DNA of 39,778 nucleotides from a virus. The stretch is from the IMG/VR virus record IMGVR_UViG_3300017963_000140, positions 1 to 39,778 of that record; one strand, written 5' to 3'. The notes under the pieces were generated by a model, which ran no database searches, was not told the origin of the DNA, and saw nothing but the letters and a program-made list of their open reading frames with translations. Each line of letters starts with the position of its first letter. The first letter of the stretch is position 1. This document shows, one piece after another, positions 12,940 to 20,483 of the stretch. Position numbers and translations under genes: made by a program.

Positions 12940-13089
12940 TCACTGACCGCTATGCCAGCCTCGCCATTGATCCCACTTGGCATTCCAAGCAATTTCAATC
13001 GCCTCACTGAGCGAATAGCCTTGGGCCAGTAACGACTCAACCCACTTTAAACGCATAGCGATGGTCGGATGCATGTGGTGATTGCTCAT
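12940..13089 (-). CDS. 49-residue protein, second gene of the minus-strand membrane operon
   Basis: Starts at 13089 in an ATGA overlap with the membrane peptide gene upstream. Ends in an aromatic C-terminus (AWNAKWDQWRGWHSG). Helical stretch AMRLKWVESLLAQGYSLSEA resembles a helix-turn-helix half. Not recognised. Longer in-frame starts up to 13311 would cross the promoter region and are rejected. Confidence 0.6.
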   Translation of the reverse strand: MSNHHMHPTIAMRLKWVESLLAQGYSLSEAIEIAWNAKWDQWRGWHSGQ

Positions 13090-13178
13090 TGCTCGACATC
13101 CCATGCCAGAGCCGCCAGAGCGACTGTCAGAACCGGTACGATACAGGTGAGCACCACCAAGATTGTCGAAGCCATCAT
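13086..13178 (-). CDS. 30-residue membrane peptide, first gene of the minus-strand operon
   Basis: Two adjacent ATGs (13178, 13175) with AAGGAG 7-10 bases upstream. The product is almost entirely one hydrophobic helix (ASTILVVLTCIVPVLTVALA) with a short WDVEQ end. The TGA overlaps the next ATG. The gene lies 3' of a clear promoter (TTGCAA-17-TATATT). Such peptides act as toxins, holin modulators or exclusion factors in phages; which applies here is unknown. Confidence 0.7.
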   Translation of the reverse strand: MMASTILVVLTCIVPVLTVALAALAWDVEQ

Positions 13179-13206
13179 TTCCCATCTCCTTGCTTCCGAT
13201 GATTTG

Positions 13207-13235
13207 AATATACGCAATACGTTTGACGTTTGCAA
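13207..13235 (-). promoter_or_regulatory. Leftward sigma70-type promoter of the membrane operon
   Basis: TTGCAA (13230-13235) and TATATT (13207-13212) on the minus strand, separated by exactly 17 bases. It is the best sigma70-like promoter in the window and lies 29 bases before the first ATG of the leftward operon. Confidence 0.75.
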
Positions 13236-13278
13236 TAACAAATTCACGTTGACAGGAAAAAAGTTTTACGTTATGCGT
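13212..13278. promoter_or_regulatory. Candidate RHH operator repeats across the divergent promoters
   Basis: ACGCAATACGT (13212-13222) and ACGTTATGCGT (13268-13278) are inverted copies with two mismatches, overlapping the two -10 boxes. Between them ACGTTTG, CACGTTGAC and GTTTGACGTTTG give further half-site-like repeats of the ACGTT core. The arrangement suits binding by the RHH protein encoded at 13310. Confidence 0.45.
13249..13277 (+). promoter_or_regulatory. Rightward promoter of the RHH gene
   Basis: TTGACA (13249-13254) and TATGCG (13272-13277) are separated by 17 bases. It is divergent from the leftward promoter at 13207-13235; the two -35 boxes are about 14 bases apart, so a protein bound between them would affect both. 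Confidence 0.7.
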
Positions 13279-13309
13279 TTCTGTGTCAAGTGAGCAACAG
13301 GAGTCCAGC

Positions 13310-13495
13310 ATGGCGTTAACAGGACGACCAAAGAAAAATCAAGAAAAACACCGCAGCAGATCAATCGCCTGCCGCATCACAGAAGGCATTCGAGAAGGCA
13401 TCTATTCAGAAGCCGCCAAGCAGAAGACCACAGTAACCGAGATCATGAACGAAGCATTTGAGCGGTATCTGCGCAGAAAGGGGCACGACGTATGA
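13310..13495 (+). CDS. Ribbon-helix-helix (Arc-like) regulator
   Basis: A 61-residue protein; AGGAG lies 8 bases before the ATG at 13310. After a basic N-terminus (TGRPKKNQEKHRSRS) the pattern IACRITEGIREGIYSEAAKQ and TTVTEIMNEAFERYLRR fits the beta strand and two helices of Arc/MetJ-type repressors. It faces the leftward membrane operon across a shared promoter region, so it most likely represses that operon and itself. Confidence 0.75.
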   Translation: MALTGRPKKNQEKHRSRSIACRITEGIREGIYSEAAKQKTTVTEIMNEAFERYLRRKGHDV

Positions 13496-13812
13496 CCTGC
13501 TGCTATCAATGCGCCAACTGGCAATCCAACTCAAGCCGGGCCGTCAGGTCGCAAAACTGGAAATCATGGGGCGACGAGATCGGAACTTGTAGCCTCTACC
13601 CTGATCACCGCGAAACCAAAGCCGCCCACTACTGCGGGCAATACGTCCCGCACCGTGAGTTTACATACGACGGCAGGCCGCTTGTCATCAGACTCAGGGA
13701 CCAACTGGATGACAATTGGGACATACGCACTGAACTTGAAAAGGAAGTTGAACGGCTCAGAGATGTCGCCAAGAAACTTAGACGCAAACTGAAGGAAGAA
13801 CGCGCCAAATGA
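13492..13812 (+). CDS. Cys-rich protein with C-terminal coiled coil
   Basis: A 106-residue protein with CCYQCANW at the start, GTCSLYPDH around residue 30 and HYCGQYV near 45, giving a probable zinc site, followed by a long charged helix (ELEKEVERLRDVAKKLRRKL). Coupled by ATGA overlaps to both neighbours. Not recognised; the N-terminal fold resembles small phage zinc-finger proteins. Confidence 0.65.
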   Translation: MTCCYQCANWQSNSSRAVRSQNWKSWGDEIGTCSLYPDHRETKAAHYCGQYVPHREFTYDGRPLVIRLRDQLDDNWDIRTELEKEVERLRDVAKKLRRKLKEERAK

Positions 13813-14045
13813 AACTCACAACCCGCCAGCTCGCCCTCAGATGCGAACAAAAACTAGAGACCATGGTGCCCAAGCACGCTTTCAACGTCTCACACACAGC
13901 CACCAACGGCGTCACGATCAACGTCATCTTCGGCGGCAAGGTCAACGAATACGCCGCAGGCACAAGCTGGACCACATGCGACATGACCATTCAACAGATC
14001 GCCGCCGACTACATAGCCGCCAAGATGGGAGCCCTAGAGCCATGA
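13809..14045 (+). CDS. Small conserved-looking protein, unknown
   Basis: A 78-residue protein with an N-terminal helix (TRQLALRCEQKLETMVPKHA) and a beta-strand-rich centre (GVTINVIFGGKVNEYAAG). ATGA coupling at both ends. No family recognised. Confidence 0.6.
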   Translation: MKLTTRQLALRCEQKLETMVPKHAFNVSHTATNGVTINVIFGGKVNEYAAGTSWTTCDMTIQQIAADYIAAKMGALEP

Positions 14046-14317
14046 GGTCCGAACTTAAACGCAAGCTCGATGCCGTCTGGCATGATGATATTCTTCAGGT
14101 GATCGAACGTGTGCGCGTCAAAGGATGGAACGCCAACCTTGATGACGTGCCCGAAGAAACCATCCAAGTCATAGATGAAATGCAAGAAACTATGGCGCAC
14201 GCGGAGGAAGAGATCAAAGAACTTCGAGAGGTTTTGCTAGAGGTTAGCAAGGCATTTCAAGAGGTGCACAGAAAGGTATACACAACGCCTGCGATGGGAG
14301 CACGCAATGAACTATGA
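14042..14317 (+). CDS. Acidic coiled-coil protein, unknown
   Basis: A 91-residue protein that starts at 14042 in the ATGA overlap with its upstream neighbour; upstream in-frame starts are shadows. Mostly helical and acidic (DEMQETMAHAEEEIKELREV). Its 3' end overlaps the next gene by 11 bases. Confidence 0.6.
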   Translation: MRSELKRKLDAVWHDDILQVIERVRVKGWNANLDDVPEETIQVIDEMQETMAHAEEEIKELREVLLEVSKAFQEVHRKVYTTPAMGARNEL

Positions 14318-14546
14318 CGACCCCGAACAACTTAGAACCGCACTTTGCGATACCGGAGACAAACTCGCCGACACAATGGAAGAGCGCGATCGGCTCTATG
14401 AGGAAAATGCTGACCTCAGATTGGCGCTGCGTAAAGTCATCAACGATTTTGACACTGACGACATCCTGACGGTCGCCAGAGCCATCAACGAAGGCAAACA
14501 CCAGGAGCGGAAGCGATCCTTGAGAGTGTTGCAAAAACGCCCTTGA
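14307..14546 (+). CDS. Acidic coiled-coil protein, unknown
   Basis: A 79-residue protein with a coiled coil in the first half (DTGDKLADTMEERDRLYEEN) and a basic C-terminus. GGGAGC precedes the ATG. The following 60 bases up to 14607 contain a short direct repeat (ACGAATA twice, three bases apart) and no gene. Confidence 0.6.
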   Translation: MNYDDPEQLRTALCDTGDKLADTMEERDRLYEENADLRLALRKVINDFDTDDILTVARAINEGKHQERKRSLRVLQKRP

Positions 14547-14607
14547 CGAATACGCACGAATAACACAAAACCATAGCAGTGCGGCGTATCGTTCGGGGGA
14601 ATGCGCC

Positions 14608-14790
14608 GTGACAGTCGACCGACTGCTAGCGCAAATCATCAAGTATGGACGGCAGGGCATCCTTATTGCCCTGCTTTTCGTGCTTGCCGTCGCCATTCTC
14701 GCCAAGCTCGGCATCTCCCTCCCCATCCGCACCGTTGACCATATCACGCTGGCATACCTCGCCGGCGCATACTGGCTCACGAAAGGATAA
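14608..14790 (+). CDS. Small two-helix membrane protein (GTG start)
   Basis: A 60-residue protein starting at GTG with GGGGGA seven to eight bases upstream. One strong membrane helix (ILIALLFVLAVAILAKLG) and a second weaker hydrophobic segment (ITLAYLAGAYWL). Size fits an antiholin or small phage membrane protein, but it lies far from the lysis cassette and just before the terminase genes. Function unknown. Confidence 0.6.
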   Translation: MTVDRLLAQIIKYGRQGILIALLFVLAVAILAKLGISLPIRTVDHITLAYLAGAYWLTKG

Positions 14791-14794
14791 CAAG

Positions 14795-14860
14795 ATGCCT
14801 TGTGGCTCACGAAAGGGCATGAAGCCCAAGCCAAAGCCCAAACCCCGCCCTGGGAAGTGA
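14795..14860 (+). CDS. 21-residue basic Lys-Pro peptide
   Basis: ATG at 14795 with AAGGA upstream; product is short and basic with four KP repeats (GMKPKPKPKPRPGK). A 14-base direct repeat (TGGCTCACGAAAGG at 14773-14786 and 14803-14816) spans the end of the preceding gene and the start of this one. It may be a real micro-ORF or a by-product of that duplication. Confidence 0.4.
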   Translation: MPCGSRKGMKPKPKPKPRPGK

Positions 14861-14893
14861 ACAGTGTACAGTTGATTATTTAGGGGAAATCAA

Positions 14894-15190
14894 ATGAAGG
14901 ACGAGGCCAAGCCAAAGCTCAAGCGCGGTGGCAAGCGTCCAGGGGCCGGCCGAAAGAAAGGCGCCACCAACCTAGTGCCGCGTGAAGTCAAAGAGATGAT
15001 CGTCAACACCCTGCACAACGCAGGCGGCGAAGAGTACCTGCTTAAGATCGCCAAGGACGACCCTAAGACGTTCTGCGGGCTCATCGGTCGTGTGATCCCG
15101 CTCCAGCACGCCAACGACCCTGATCTACCGTTTGAGTTCAACCAAGACATCATCATTCGCTTGACCGGACCGAATGGCGCAGACGATTGA
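14894..15190 (+). CDS. terS: Terminase small subunit
   Basis: A 98-residue protein. Opens with the basic KRGGKRPGAGRKKGATN segment seen in many phage small terminase subunits, followed by EMIVNTLHNAGGEEYLLKIA and FCGLIGRVIP, both typical. It recognises the packaging site and guides the large subunit. AGGGGAAA lies before the ATG. The large-subunit gene starts 17 bases inside its end. Confidence 0.85.
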   Translation: MKDEAKPKLKRGGKRPGAGRKKGATNLVPREVKEMIVNTLHNAGGEEYLLKIAKDDPKTFCGLIGRVIPLQHANDPDLPFEFNQDIIIRLTGPNGADD

Positions 15191-16508
15191 CATTGAGATC
15201 GTCCCTAAGCTCATCCCCATCTTCGAGGGAGAGGCCGACGTGCGCGCCGCCTATGGTGGCCGTGGTTCCGGTAAGACACGATCCTTCGCCCTCATGACCG
15301 CGGTGCGCGCCTGGATGTGGGATATGCAGGGCCGGAACGGCATGATCCTGTGCGGTCGCCAGTTCCAGAACAGCCTGGAAGACAGCTCGCTTGAAGAGAT
15401 CAAGGCCGCCATCCGCACTACGCCATGGCTCGCGCCATTCTTCGACATCGGCGAACGCTACATCAGGACCAGAAGCGGCCGCATCCACTATAGCTTCACG
15501 GGCTTGGATCGCAGTATCGACAGCATCAAGTCTAAGAGCCGCATCCTGCTCGCATGGGTAGACGAGGCCGAACCCGTCACGGATGAAGCGTGGATGAAAC
15601 TCATCCCGACGCTGCGCGAAGAAGACAGCGAGCTTTGGGTAACGTGGAACCCCGAGAGCAAGCGCAGCGCCACGCACATGCGCTTTCGGGAAAGCCGCGC
15701 CGACGACCGTGTGAAGGTCGTCGAATGCAATTGGCGTGATAACCCATGGTTCCCGTCGATTCTTGAGCGCACCCGCCAGCGCGATCGTTTGGACCGCCCT
15801 GAACTTTATGATCACGTCTGGGAGGGCGGCTTCCGTGAAGTCTTTGAAGGCGCCTACTACGCCCCGCAGCTCGCCAAACTCTCAGAAGACAACCGCATCT
15901 GCGACCTGGCACCCGATCCCGATCTGCCTGTCCATACGGTCTGGGATTTGGGTATTGGCGACTCTACGGCGATCTGGTTCTGGCAGGTCGTTGGCAACGA
16001 AATCCGAGTAATCGACCACTACGAGGCCCACGGCCAGGGATTGCCCCATTATGCAGCGGTCATCAAGGCGCGCGGCTACACACCCGGCGACGATTGGGTA
16101 CCGCATGACGCCCGTGTGAGAGAATTGGGGACGGGTCGGACCAGGGTTGAAACCCTCCGCGGCCTTGGTCTGTCGCCCAGGCTCGTCCCCAACCATAAGG
16201 TCGAAGACGGCATCAACGCCGTCAGGGAGACGCTGCCGCACTGTTGGTTTGACCGCACCCGCTGCGACTATGGCCTTGATGCGCTCCGCCAGTACCGCGC
16301 CGAAAAGGTCGAGGATCGCGGCATGTTCCGAGACAAGCCGCTGCACGATTGGACCAGCCATACCGCCGACGCGATGCGCTACCTCGCCATGGCCTGGCGC
16401 GAACTCCAGCCGGCGCGCAAGAAACCAGACCCGATCAAGGAACTGCTTAAGCCGATGACGTTTGATCAGATGATGGAAGACTTGGAATTCGAGGACGTCG
16501 ATGGCTGA
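15174..16508 (+). CDS. terL: Terminase large subunit
   Basis: A 444-residue packaging motor. Walker A is GGRGSGKT (28-35), Walker B ends in WVDEAE with Asp130 and Glu131. The nuclease domain shows TVWDLGIGDSTAIWF with Asp258 and a late HTADAMRYLAMAW with Asp399, both metal ligands. It cuts concatemeric DNA and drives it into the head through the portal. Its start overlaps the small-subunit gene, as is usual. Confidence 0.95.
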   Translation: MAQTIDIEIVPKLIPIFEGEADVRAAYGGRGSGKTRSFALMTAVRAWMWDMQGRNGMILCGRQFQNSLEDSSLEEIKAAIRTTPWLAPFFDIGERYIRTRSGRIHYSFTGLDRSIDSIKSKSRILLAWVDEAEPVTDEAWMKLIPTLREEDSELWVTWNPESKRSATHMRFRESRADDRVKVVECNWRDNPWFPSILERTRQRDRLDRPELYDHVWEGGFREVFEGAYYAPQLAKLSEDNRICDLAPDPDLPVHTVWDLGIGDSTAIWFWQVVGNEIRVIDHYEAHGQGLPHYAAVIKARGYTPGDDWVPHDARVRELGTGRTRVETLRGLGLSPRLVPNHKVEDGINAVRETLPHCWFDRTRCDYGLDALRQYRAEKVEDRGMFRDKPLHDWTSHTADAMRYLAMAWRELQPARKKPDPIKELLKPMTFDQMMEDLEFEDVDG

Positions 16509-18519
16509 CCAGAAGAACAACCCCGACGTTGATATTAAAGAGGTCGAGCGCCCGCAGACCAAGCCGCGCACGAGCCGTTTCTGGCTGCAACAGATTCAGA
16601 TCGCCGAGAAAGAACACAAGGAATTCTGGGAAACGGGCCAAAAGTTTGAAAAGCGTTACCTTAACGATCGCGAAGGCCACCACCGCAAGGCGATGGCCCG
16701 CCGCTTTCAGATCGTCTACGCCAACACCGAAACCGTGATGTCGGCGCTTTACGCGCGCCAGGCCAAGCCCGACGTGCGCCAGCGGTTTACGGCCGCCGGT
16801 GACAAGACCGCCCGCACCATCGCCGACATGCTGGAGAAGGCACTGTCCTTTCTTCAAGACACCACCGAGCACGACAAGGTGAACCGCCGCGCCGTCAAGG
16901 ACATGGCGCTTGGTGGCCGGGGCATCGTCCGGGTCTGCTACGAGGCAGAAACCGGTGACGATGGCATGGGCAACGAAATCATCGTTCGCCAGATGATCAA
17001 GGACGAGCACGTCTATTACGGCGACTTTCTGCACTCTCAGGCCAAGAGCTGGTCCGATGTTTGGTGGGTTGGCTTCCGCCATCATTTCACCCGCGCCGAT
17101 CTCCGCGACATGGACATTCCAAACGCCGACGACATCCCGCTTGATTGGGCGCCGGACGGTTTCGGCAACAAAGACTCGGAAATCCCCGAAGACCTCAAGC
17201 GCGCGGAAGTGTGGGAGATTTGGCACAAGCCCAAGAAAGAAAGGTTGTGGGTCGTCAAGGGCTACAACTACATCCTGCGCGTTGACGAAGACCCGTACCA
17301 GCTTGAAAACTTCTGGCCGATGGCCGAGCCGATCCAAGGCGTGTGGAGCAACTGCTCATTCGTCCCGCGCAGCCCGATCGTCGAGTATGAAGACCAGATT
17401 GACGACCTCGACGAGATCACGGACCGCATCAGCAGGCTCACCAAGGCGTTGAAGCGGCGTGGTGTCTATGACGCTGCCGTCAAGGAGTTGGCCCGGCTCG
17501 CCAAGGCATCAGATAACCAGTTCATTCCGGTTGAGAACTTTGCGGCGTTCCTTCAGGGCGGCGGGTTCCAGGGCGCCTTCCAAACCGAAGACCTCCAGCC
17601 CGCCATTGCGGTCCTTGCCGGCCTCTATGAGCAGCGCCAACAGTTGATCGAGACGATTTATGAAGTCACCGGCATCTCAGACATCATGCGCGGTCAGAGC
17701 CAGGCCAGCGAGACGGCGACGGCGCAATCAATCAAAGCTCAATACGGCTCGGCCCGTATTAAAGAGCGCCAACAAGACGTCCAGCGGTGGATCAGGGACG
17801 GGATGCGGATCAAGGCCGAACTGATCGCCGAGCATCTCCAGCCTGAAATCCTGATGGAGATGACTGGCGAAGAACTGCCGACGGCGGCGGAAGTGAGTGC
17901 GCAATACGCTCAAATGCAGATGCAGGCCATGATGACCGGCCAGCAGCCACCGCCACCGCCTGACGTGCTCACGATCGACCAAGTGGTGGAGATCATGCGC
18001 AACGACCGGCTGCGCAGCTATCACGTGGACATTGAGACGGATTCGACGATTTTTGAGGACGCGGCGCAGGAAAAGCAGGACCGCGTTGAACTGTTGCAGA
18101 GCATGGCGACCTTCATGCAGGCGATCCTGCCGCTGGCTCAGGTAGGTGGCCCGCCGATGCAGAAGCTCGGCCTCGATATGCTTGAATTCGGCGTCCGGGG
18201 CTTCAAGGGCGGTCGGCAGATGGAGGACTCGTTAGACGAGATGCGCCAGGCGCTTGAACAGGCCGCGCAGCAGCCGCCCGAGCCGCCGCCGCCTGATCCC
18301 GCCGTCGAGGCTGAGAAGGCGAAAGCCGAGTCCATGCGGATGAAGGCTGAGATTGACGCCCGCAAGGCTGAAATGGACATGGCCAAGACGCAGGCCGCCA
18401 CCGAGGCGGACATGATGCGCATTCAGGCCAAGACCCAAGCCGACGCGATGAAAACGAACCTCGACATCGAGCGCATGATTGCCGATGCACAACTGCGGGA
18501 TGAGGGGCCGCCGAACTGA
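16501..18519 (+). CDS. Portal protein
   Basis: A 672-residue protein, a usual size for podovirus-type portals. The N-terminal FQIVYANTETVMSALYARQAKP and the following region are typical of this portal class, and the gene lies right after terL. The C-terminus is a long Gln/Ala/Met/Lys helical tail with PPEPPPPDP, probably the crown or barrel helix. It forms the dodecameric gate for packaging and ejection. Start overlaps terL by 8 bases. Confidence 0.92.
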   Translation: MADQKNNPDVDIKEVERPQTKPRTSRFWLQQIQIAEKEHKEFWETGQKFEKRYLNDREGHHRKAMARRFQIVYANTETVMSALYARQAKPDVRQRFTAAGDKTARTIADMLEKALSFLQDTTEHDKVNRRAVKDMALGGRGIVRVCYEAETGDDGMGNEIIVRQMIKDEHVYYGDFLHSQAKSWSDVWWVGFRHHFTRADLRDMDIPNADDIPLDWAPDGFGNKDSEIPEDLKRAEVWEIWHKPKKERLWVVKGYNYILRVDEDPYQLENFWPMAEPIQGVWSNCSFVPRSPIVEYEDQIDDLDEITDRISRLTKALKRRGVYDAAVKELARLAKASDNQFIPVENFAAFLQGGGFQGAFQTEDLQPAIAVLAGLYEQRQQLIETIYEVTGISDIMRGQSQASETATAQSIKAQYGSARIKERQQDVQRWIRDGMRIKAELIAEHLQPEILMEMTGEELPTAAEVSAQYAQMQMQAMMTGQQPPPPPDVLTIDQVVEIMRNDRLRSYHVDIETDSTIFEDAAQEKQDRVELLQSMATFMQAILPLAQVGGPPMQKLGLDMLEFGVRGFKGGRQMEDSLDEMRQALEQAAQQPPEPPPPDPAVEAEKAKAESMRMKAEIDARKAEMDMAKTQAATEADMMRIQAKTQADAMKTNLDIERMIADAQLRDEGPPN

Positions 18520-19115
18520 TGCTGCCATACGACATCACGCAACATCTGAACGCGAACGCCCGCCAGGGATACGGCAACCTCGCCGACCCGATGAAGATGG
18601 CGTTGGCGCGGATGCTCATGAACATGCCGCCCGAGTATCGCAATCAGTTGCTGATCTCGGATACGGGTCGCAATTGGGATCAGCAGGTGGCCGCCGCCCG
18701 TCGGCATGGCCTCGATCCGATGACCGGCAAGCCTGGCGTGCTCGCGCCGTGGGGGCGTGGCAAGCATCACGGCAAGGCAGCAACCGCGATCGACTTCTAC
18801 AAGCCCCGCCCGGATGCACTGCGCTGGATGCGTGAGAATGCGGGGCAGTACGGCCTGGCGTTCCCGATCAAGCAAGACCCCTGGCATATGGAGTTCACGG
18901 GCGACGTGCCGCCACCAAAGCCGCCTGGACCGGCTGCGGGATCGTTTCGAGCCGCGCAAGAGACGGGTGTTAACGCAGGCCCGGCCGCTGGTTCGTTCCG
19001 CGGAGCGCAGACAGTGGCGCCGCCACCAGCACCGGCTCAACAACCGCGCCAACAAGATCAGATGATCGCCCAACTGCTCAAAAACTGGACATACGGAGTG
19101 GATGGCCTTGGCTAG
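18519..19115 (+). CDS. M15/VanY-like peptidoglycan peptidase in the head module
   Basis: A 198-residue protein. Metal and catalytic signatures of the M15 (VanY/DD-carboxypeptidase) family: GKHHGKAATAIDF with His84 and Asp92, and WHMEF with His123. The tail after residue 127 is Pro/Ala-rich with a duplicated AAGSFR element. Placed between portal and capsid genes, away from the lysis cassette, it is probably a virion-carried enzyme that opens the cell wall during DNA entry. Coupled to the portal stop by one-base overlap. Confidence 0.85.
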   Translation: MLPYDITQHLNANARQGYGNLADPMKMALARMLMNMPPEYRNQLLISDTGRNWDQQVAAARRHGLDPMTGKPGVLAPWGRGKHHGKAATAIDFYKPRPDALRWMRENAGQYGLAFPIKQDPWHMEFTGDVPPPKPPGPAAGSFRAAQETGVNAGPAAGSFRGAQTVAPPPAPAQQPRQQDQMIAQLLKNWTYGVDGLG

Positions 19116-20271
19116 TCTCGCCGAAATGCTGATGGGCTATGTGATGCCCCCGGAAGGCGCGGAAGTCGTTGAGGGCACCCGCGGCGGAATGCTGCCGGTG
19201 GCCAACTACCGCCTGCCTGATGGGCGTGTGGTGGGCGGTCCAGCGTTTCCGCAGCCGATGGCGGATGCCGGCAACGCGATGGCATATGCGCTCGGCTACA
19301 CCCAAGACCCCAACGCGCCGGAAGGCTACGTGAGCCAAGAGGCGCTGCAACGTGGCGGTGAAGGACTGGCGGGATCGGCTGCTGTTGGTGGGCTGGCGGT
19401 TGGCAAAGCGCCGAAGAACGCGGTTGGCATGTTTGCTGGACAACGCGCCAAGACCGCCGACTTAGACGCTCTCAAGATGGCCCAGGCGTTGAAGGAACAG
19501 GGCGCGCCACGCGAAAGCATCTGGACGCAAACGGGATGGTTTGAAGGGCCTGATGGTAAATGGCGCTTTGAGATAGACGATAGCAAAGCGCGTCTTCGCA
19601 GGCGCGGCGAAACATTTGGCGAGCAATGGTCTAAAATGCCAGATGACGCCGATGCTGATTTAAAATATTTCCTTCAGCACCGCGACCTTGAAGCTGCTTA
19701 TCCTGCTGTTGCTAACAAGGATGTCGAGGCGCTCAATCCAAGACTTGGATACGACGGCTGGTTTCATCAAAACAGGCTCGGATTTGCGAAAGATTTAAAC
19801 CGCGACGATCTTCGCACAACGATGTTGCACGAAGGCAATCACGCAATTGAACCGTTGGAAGACTTCGCGCGCCAAGGACTGTATCAAAAGTTAACAGATG
19901 ACGAATACGATCGCCTTGGTTCTGAGGTTTTATCAAGAGCAGTCGAAGCCCGTCGCGATCTCACACCAGAACAGCGCCGCGCCCGCCCGCCGTGGCTGGA
20001 CTATGACGTTGATGAGGGCAACATCCTCGCCGCCAACCGCTCTCAAGCCGCTGCCCCGGGTCAAATATTAGCGCAGAAGAATTCACGCGGCCCCGGACAG
20101 CCGCCCACGGTCACGGACCTCGGCCGCGCCTTGGTTGAGGCTGAAGGCCGCCCACGCCCGCCAGGATCGCCGCCGCGCGTTACCGACATGGCCCGCGCCG
20201 AGATGGCACAACGCGCCCGTGACGAGGCCGACCGCCAAGCACTCATCCGCTATCTGCAAGGGGGACAATGA
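19102..20271 (+). CDS. Zincin-like polyvalent structural protein with HEGNH motif
   Basis: A 389-residue protein. N-terminal third is head/tail-associated and Gly/Ala-rich. The middle has TADLDALKMAQALKEQGAP followed by SIWTQTGWFEGPDGKWRFEI, a motif shared with phage polyvalent proteins, and then TTMLHEGNHAIEPLEDFARQ where His243-Glu244-His247 forms a HExxH zinc site. The stretch 19440-19960 has lower GC than its flanks, indicating an acquired domain. C-terminus is Pro/Arg-rich and virion-like. Predicted metallopeptidase packed into or delivered by the virion; target unknown. Confidence 0.75.
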   Translation: MALASLAEMLMGYVMPPEGAEVVEGTRGGMLPVANYRLPDGRVVGGPAFPQPMADAGNAMAYALGYTQDPNAPEGYVSQEALQRGGEGLAGSAAVGGLAVGKAPKNAVGMFAGQRAKTADLDALKMAQALKEQGAPRESIWTQTGWFEGPDGKWRFEIDDSKARLRRRGETFGEQWSKMPDDADADLKYFLQHRDLEAAYPAVANKDVEALNPRLGYDGWFHQNRLGFAKDLNRDDLRTTMLHEGNHAIEPLEDFARQGLYQKLTDDEYDRLGSEVLSRAVEARRDLTPEQRRARPPWLDYDVDEGNILAANRSQAAAPGQILAQKNSRGPGQPPTVTDLGRALVEAEGRPRPPGSPPRVTDMARAEMAQRARDEADRQALIRYLQGGQ

Positions 20272-20483
20272 TGGCACGCGAAACCTACGTCCTGAGAGGC
20301 GGCAAGCTGGTCCCAAAGGCCGAAGCACCGCCACCGCCTGGAATGCAGTACGTGCCCGACATCGCGCCCTTCGAGACGCAGGACGGCACGCACATCTCAG
20401 GCCGCCGCGCTCTAAGGGAATACGAGCGGCGCACGGGGACGCGCCAGGTCGGCAATGACATGAGACCACCGGGGAGGGACTAA
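20268..20483 (+). CDS. Small head-module protein, unknown
   Basis: A 71-residue (or 70, from the second ATG at 20271) protein with AAGGGGG before the start. N-terminus has beta-like RETYVLRGGKLVPK, then Pro-rich, then basic. Located between the zincin-like gene and the scaffold. Similar small proteins recur next to portal-class genes in podoviruses; function unknown. Confidence 0.65.
   Translation: MMARETYVLRGGKLVPKAEAPPPPGMQYVPDIAPFETQDGTHISGRRALREYERRTGTRQVGNDMRPPGRD

Noticed and set aside
12940-13311. Longer start (123 codons) for the small minus-strand gene
   Set aside because: It would cross both divergent promoters and the 30-residue membrane peptide gene; the ATGA-coupled start at 13089 is better.
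14773-14816. 14-base direct repeat TGGCTCACGAAAGG as an attachment site
   Set aside because: Copies are 30 bases apart within or next to small coding frames and no integrase is present, so a local duplication is the simpler explanation.
16447-17337. 296-codon minus-strand frame opposite the portal gene
   Set aside because: Typical GC-rich shadow frame; portal has strong family motifs and coupling to terL.
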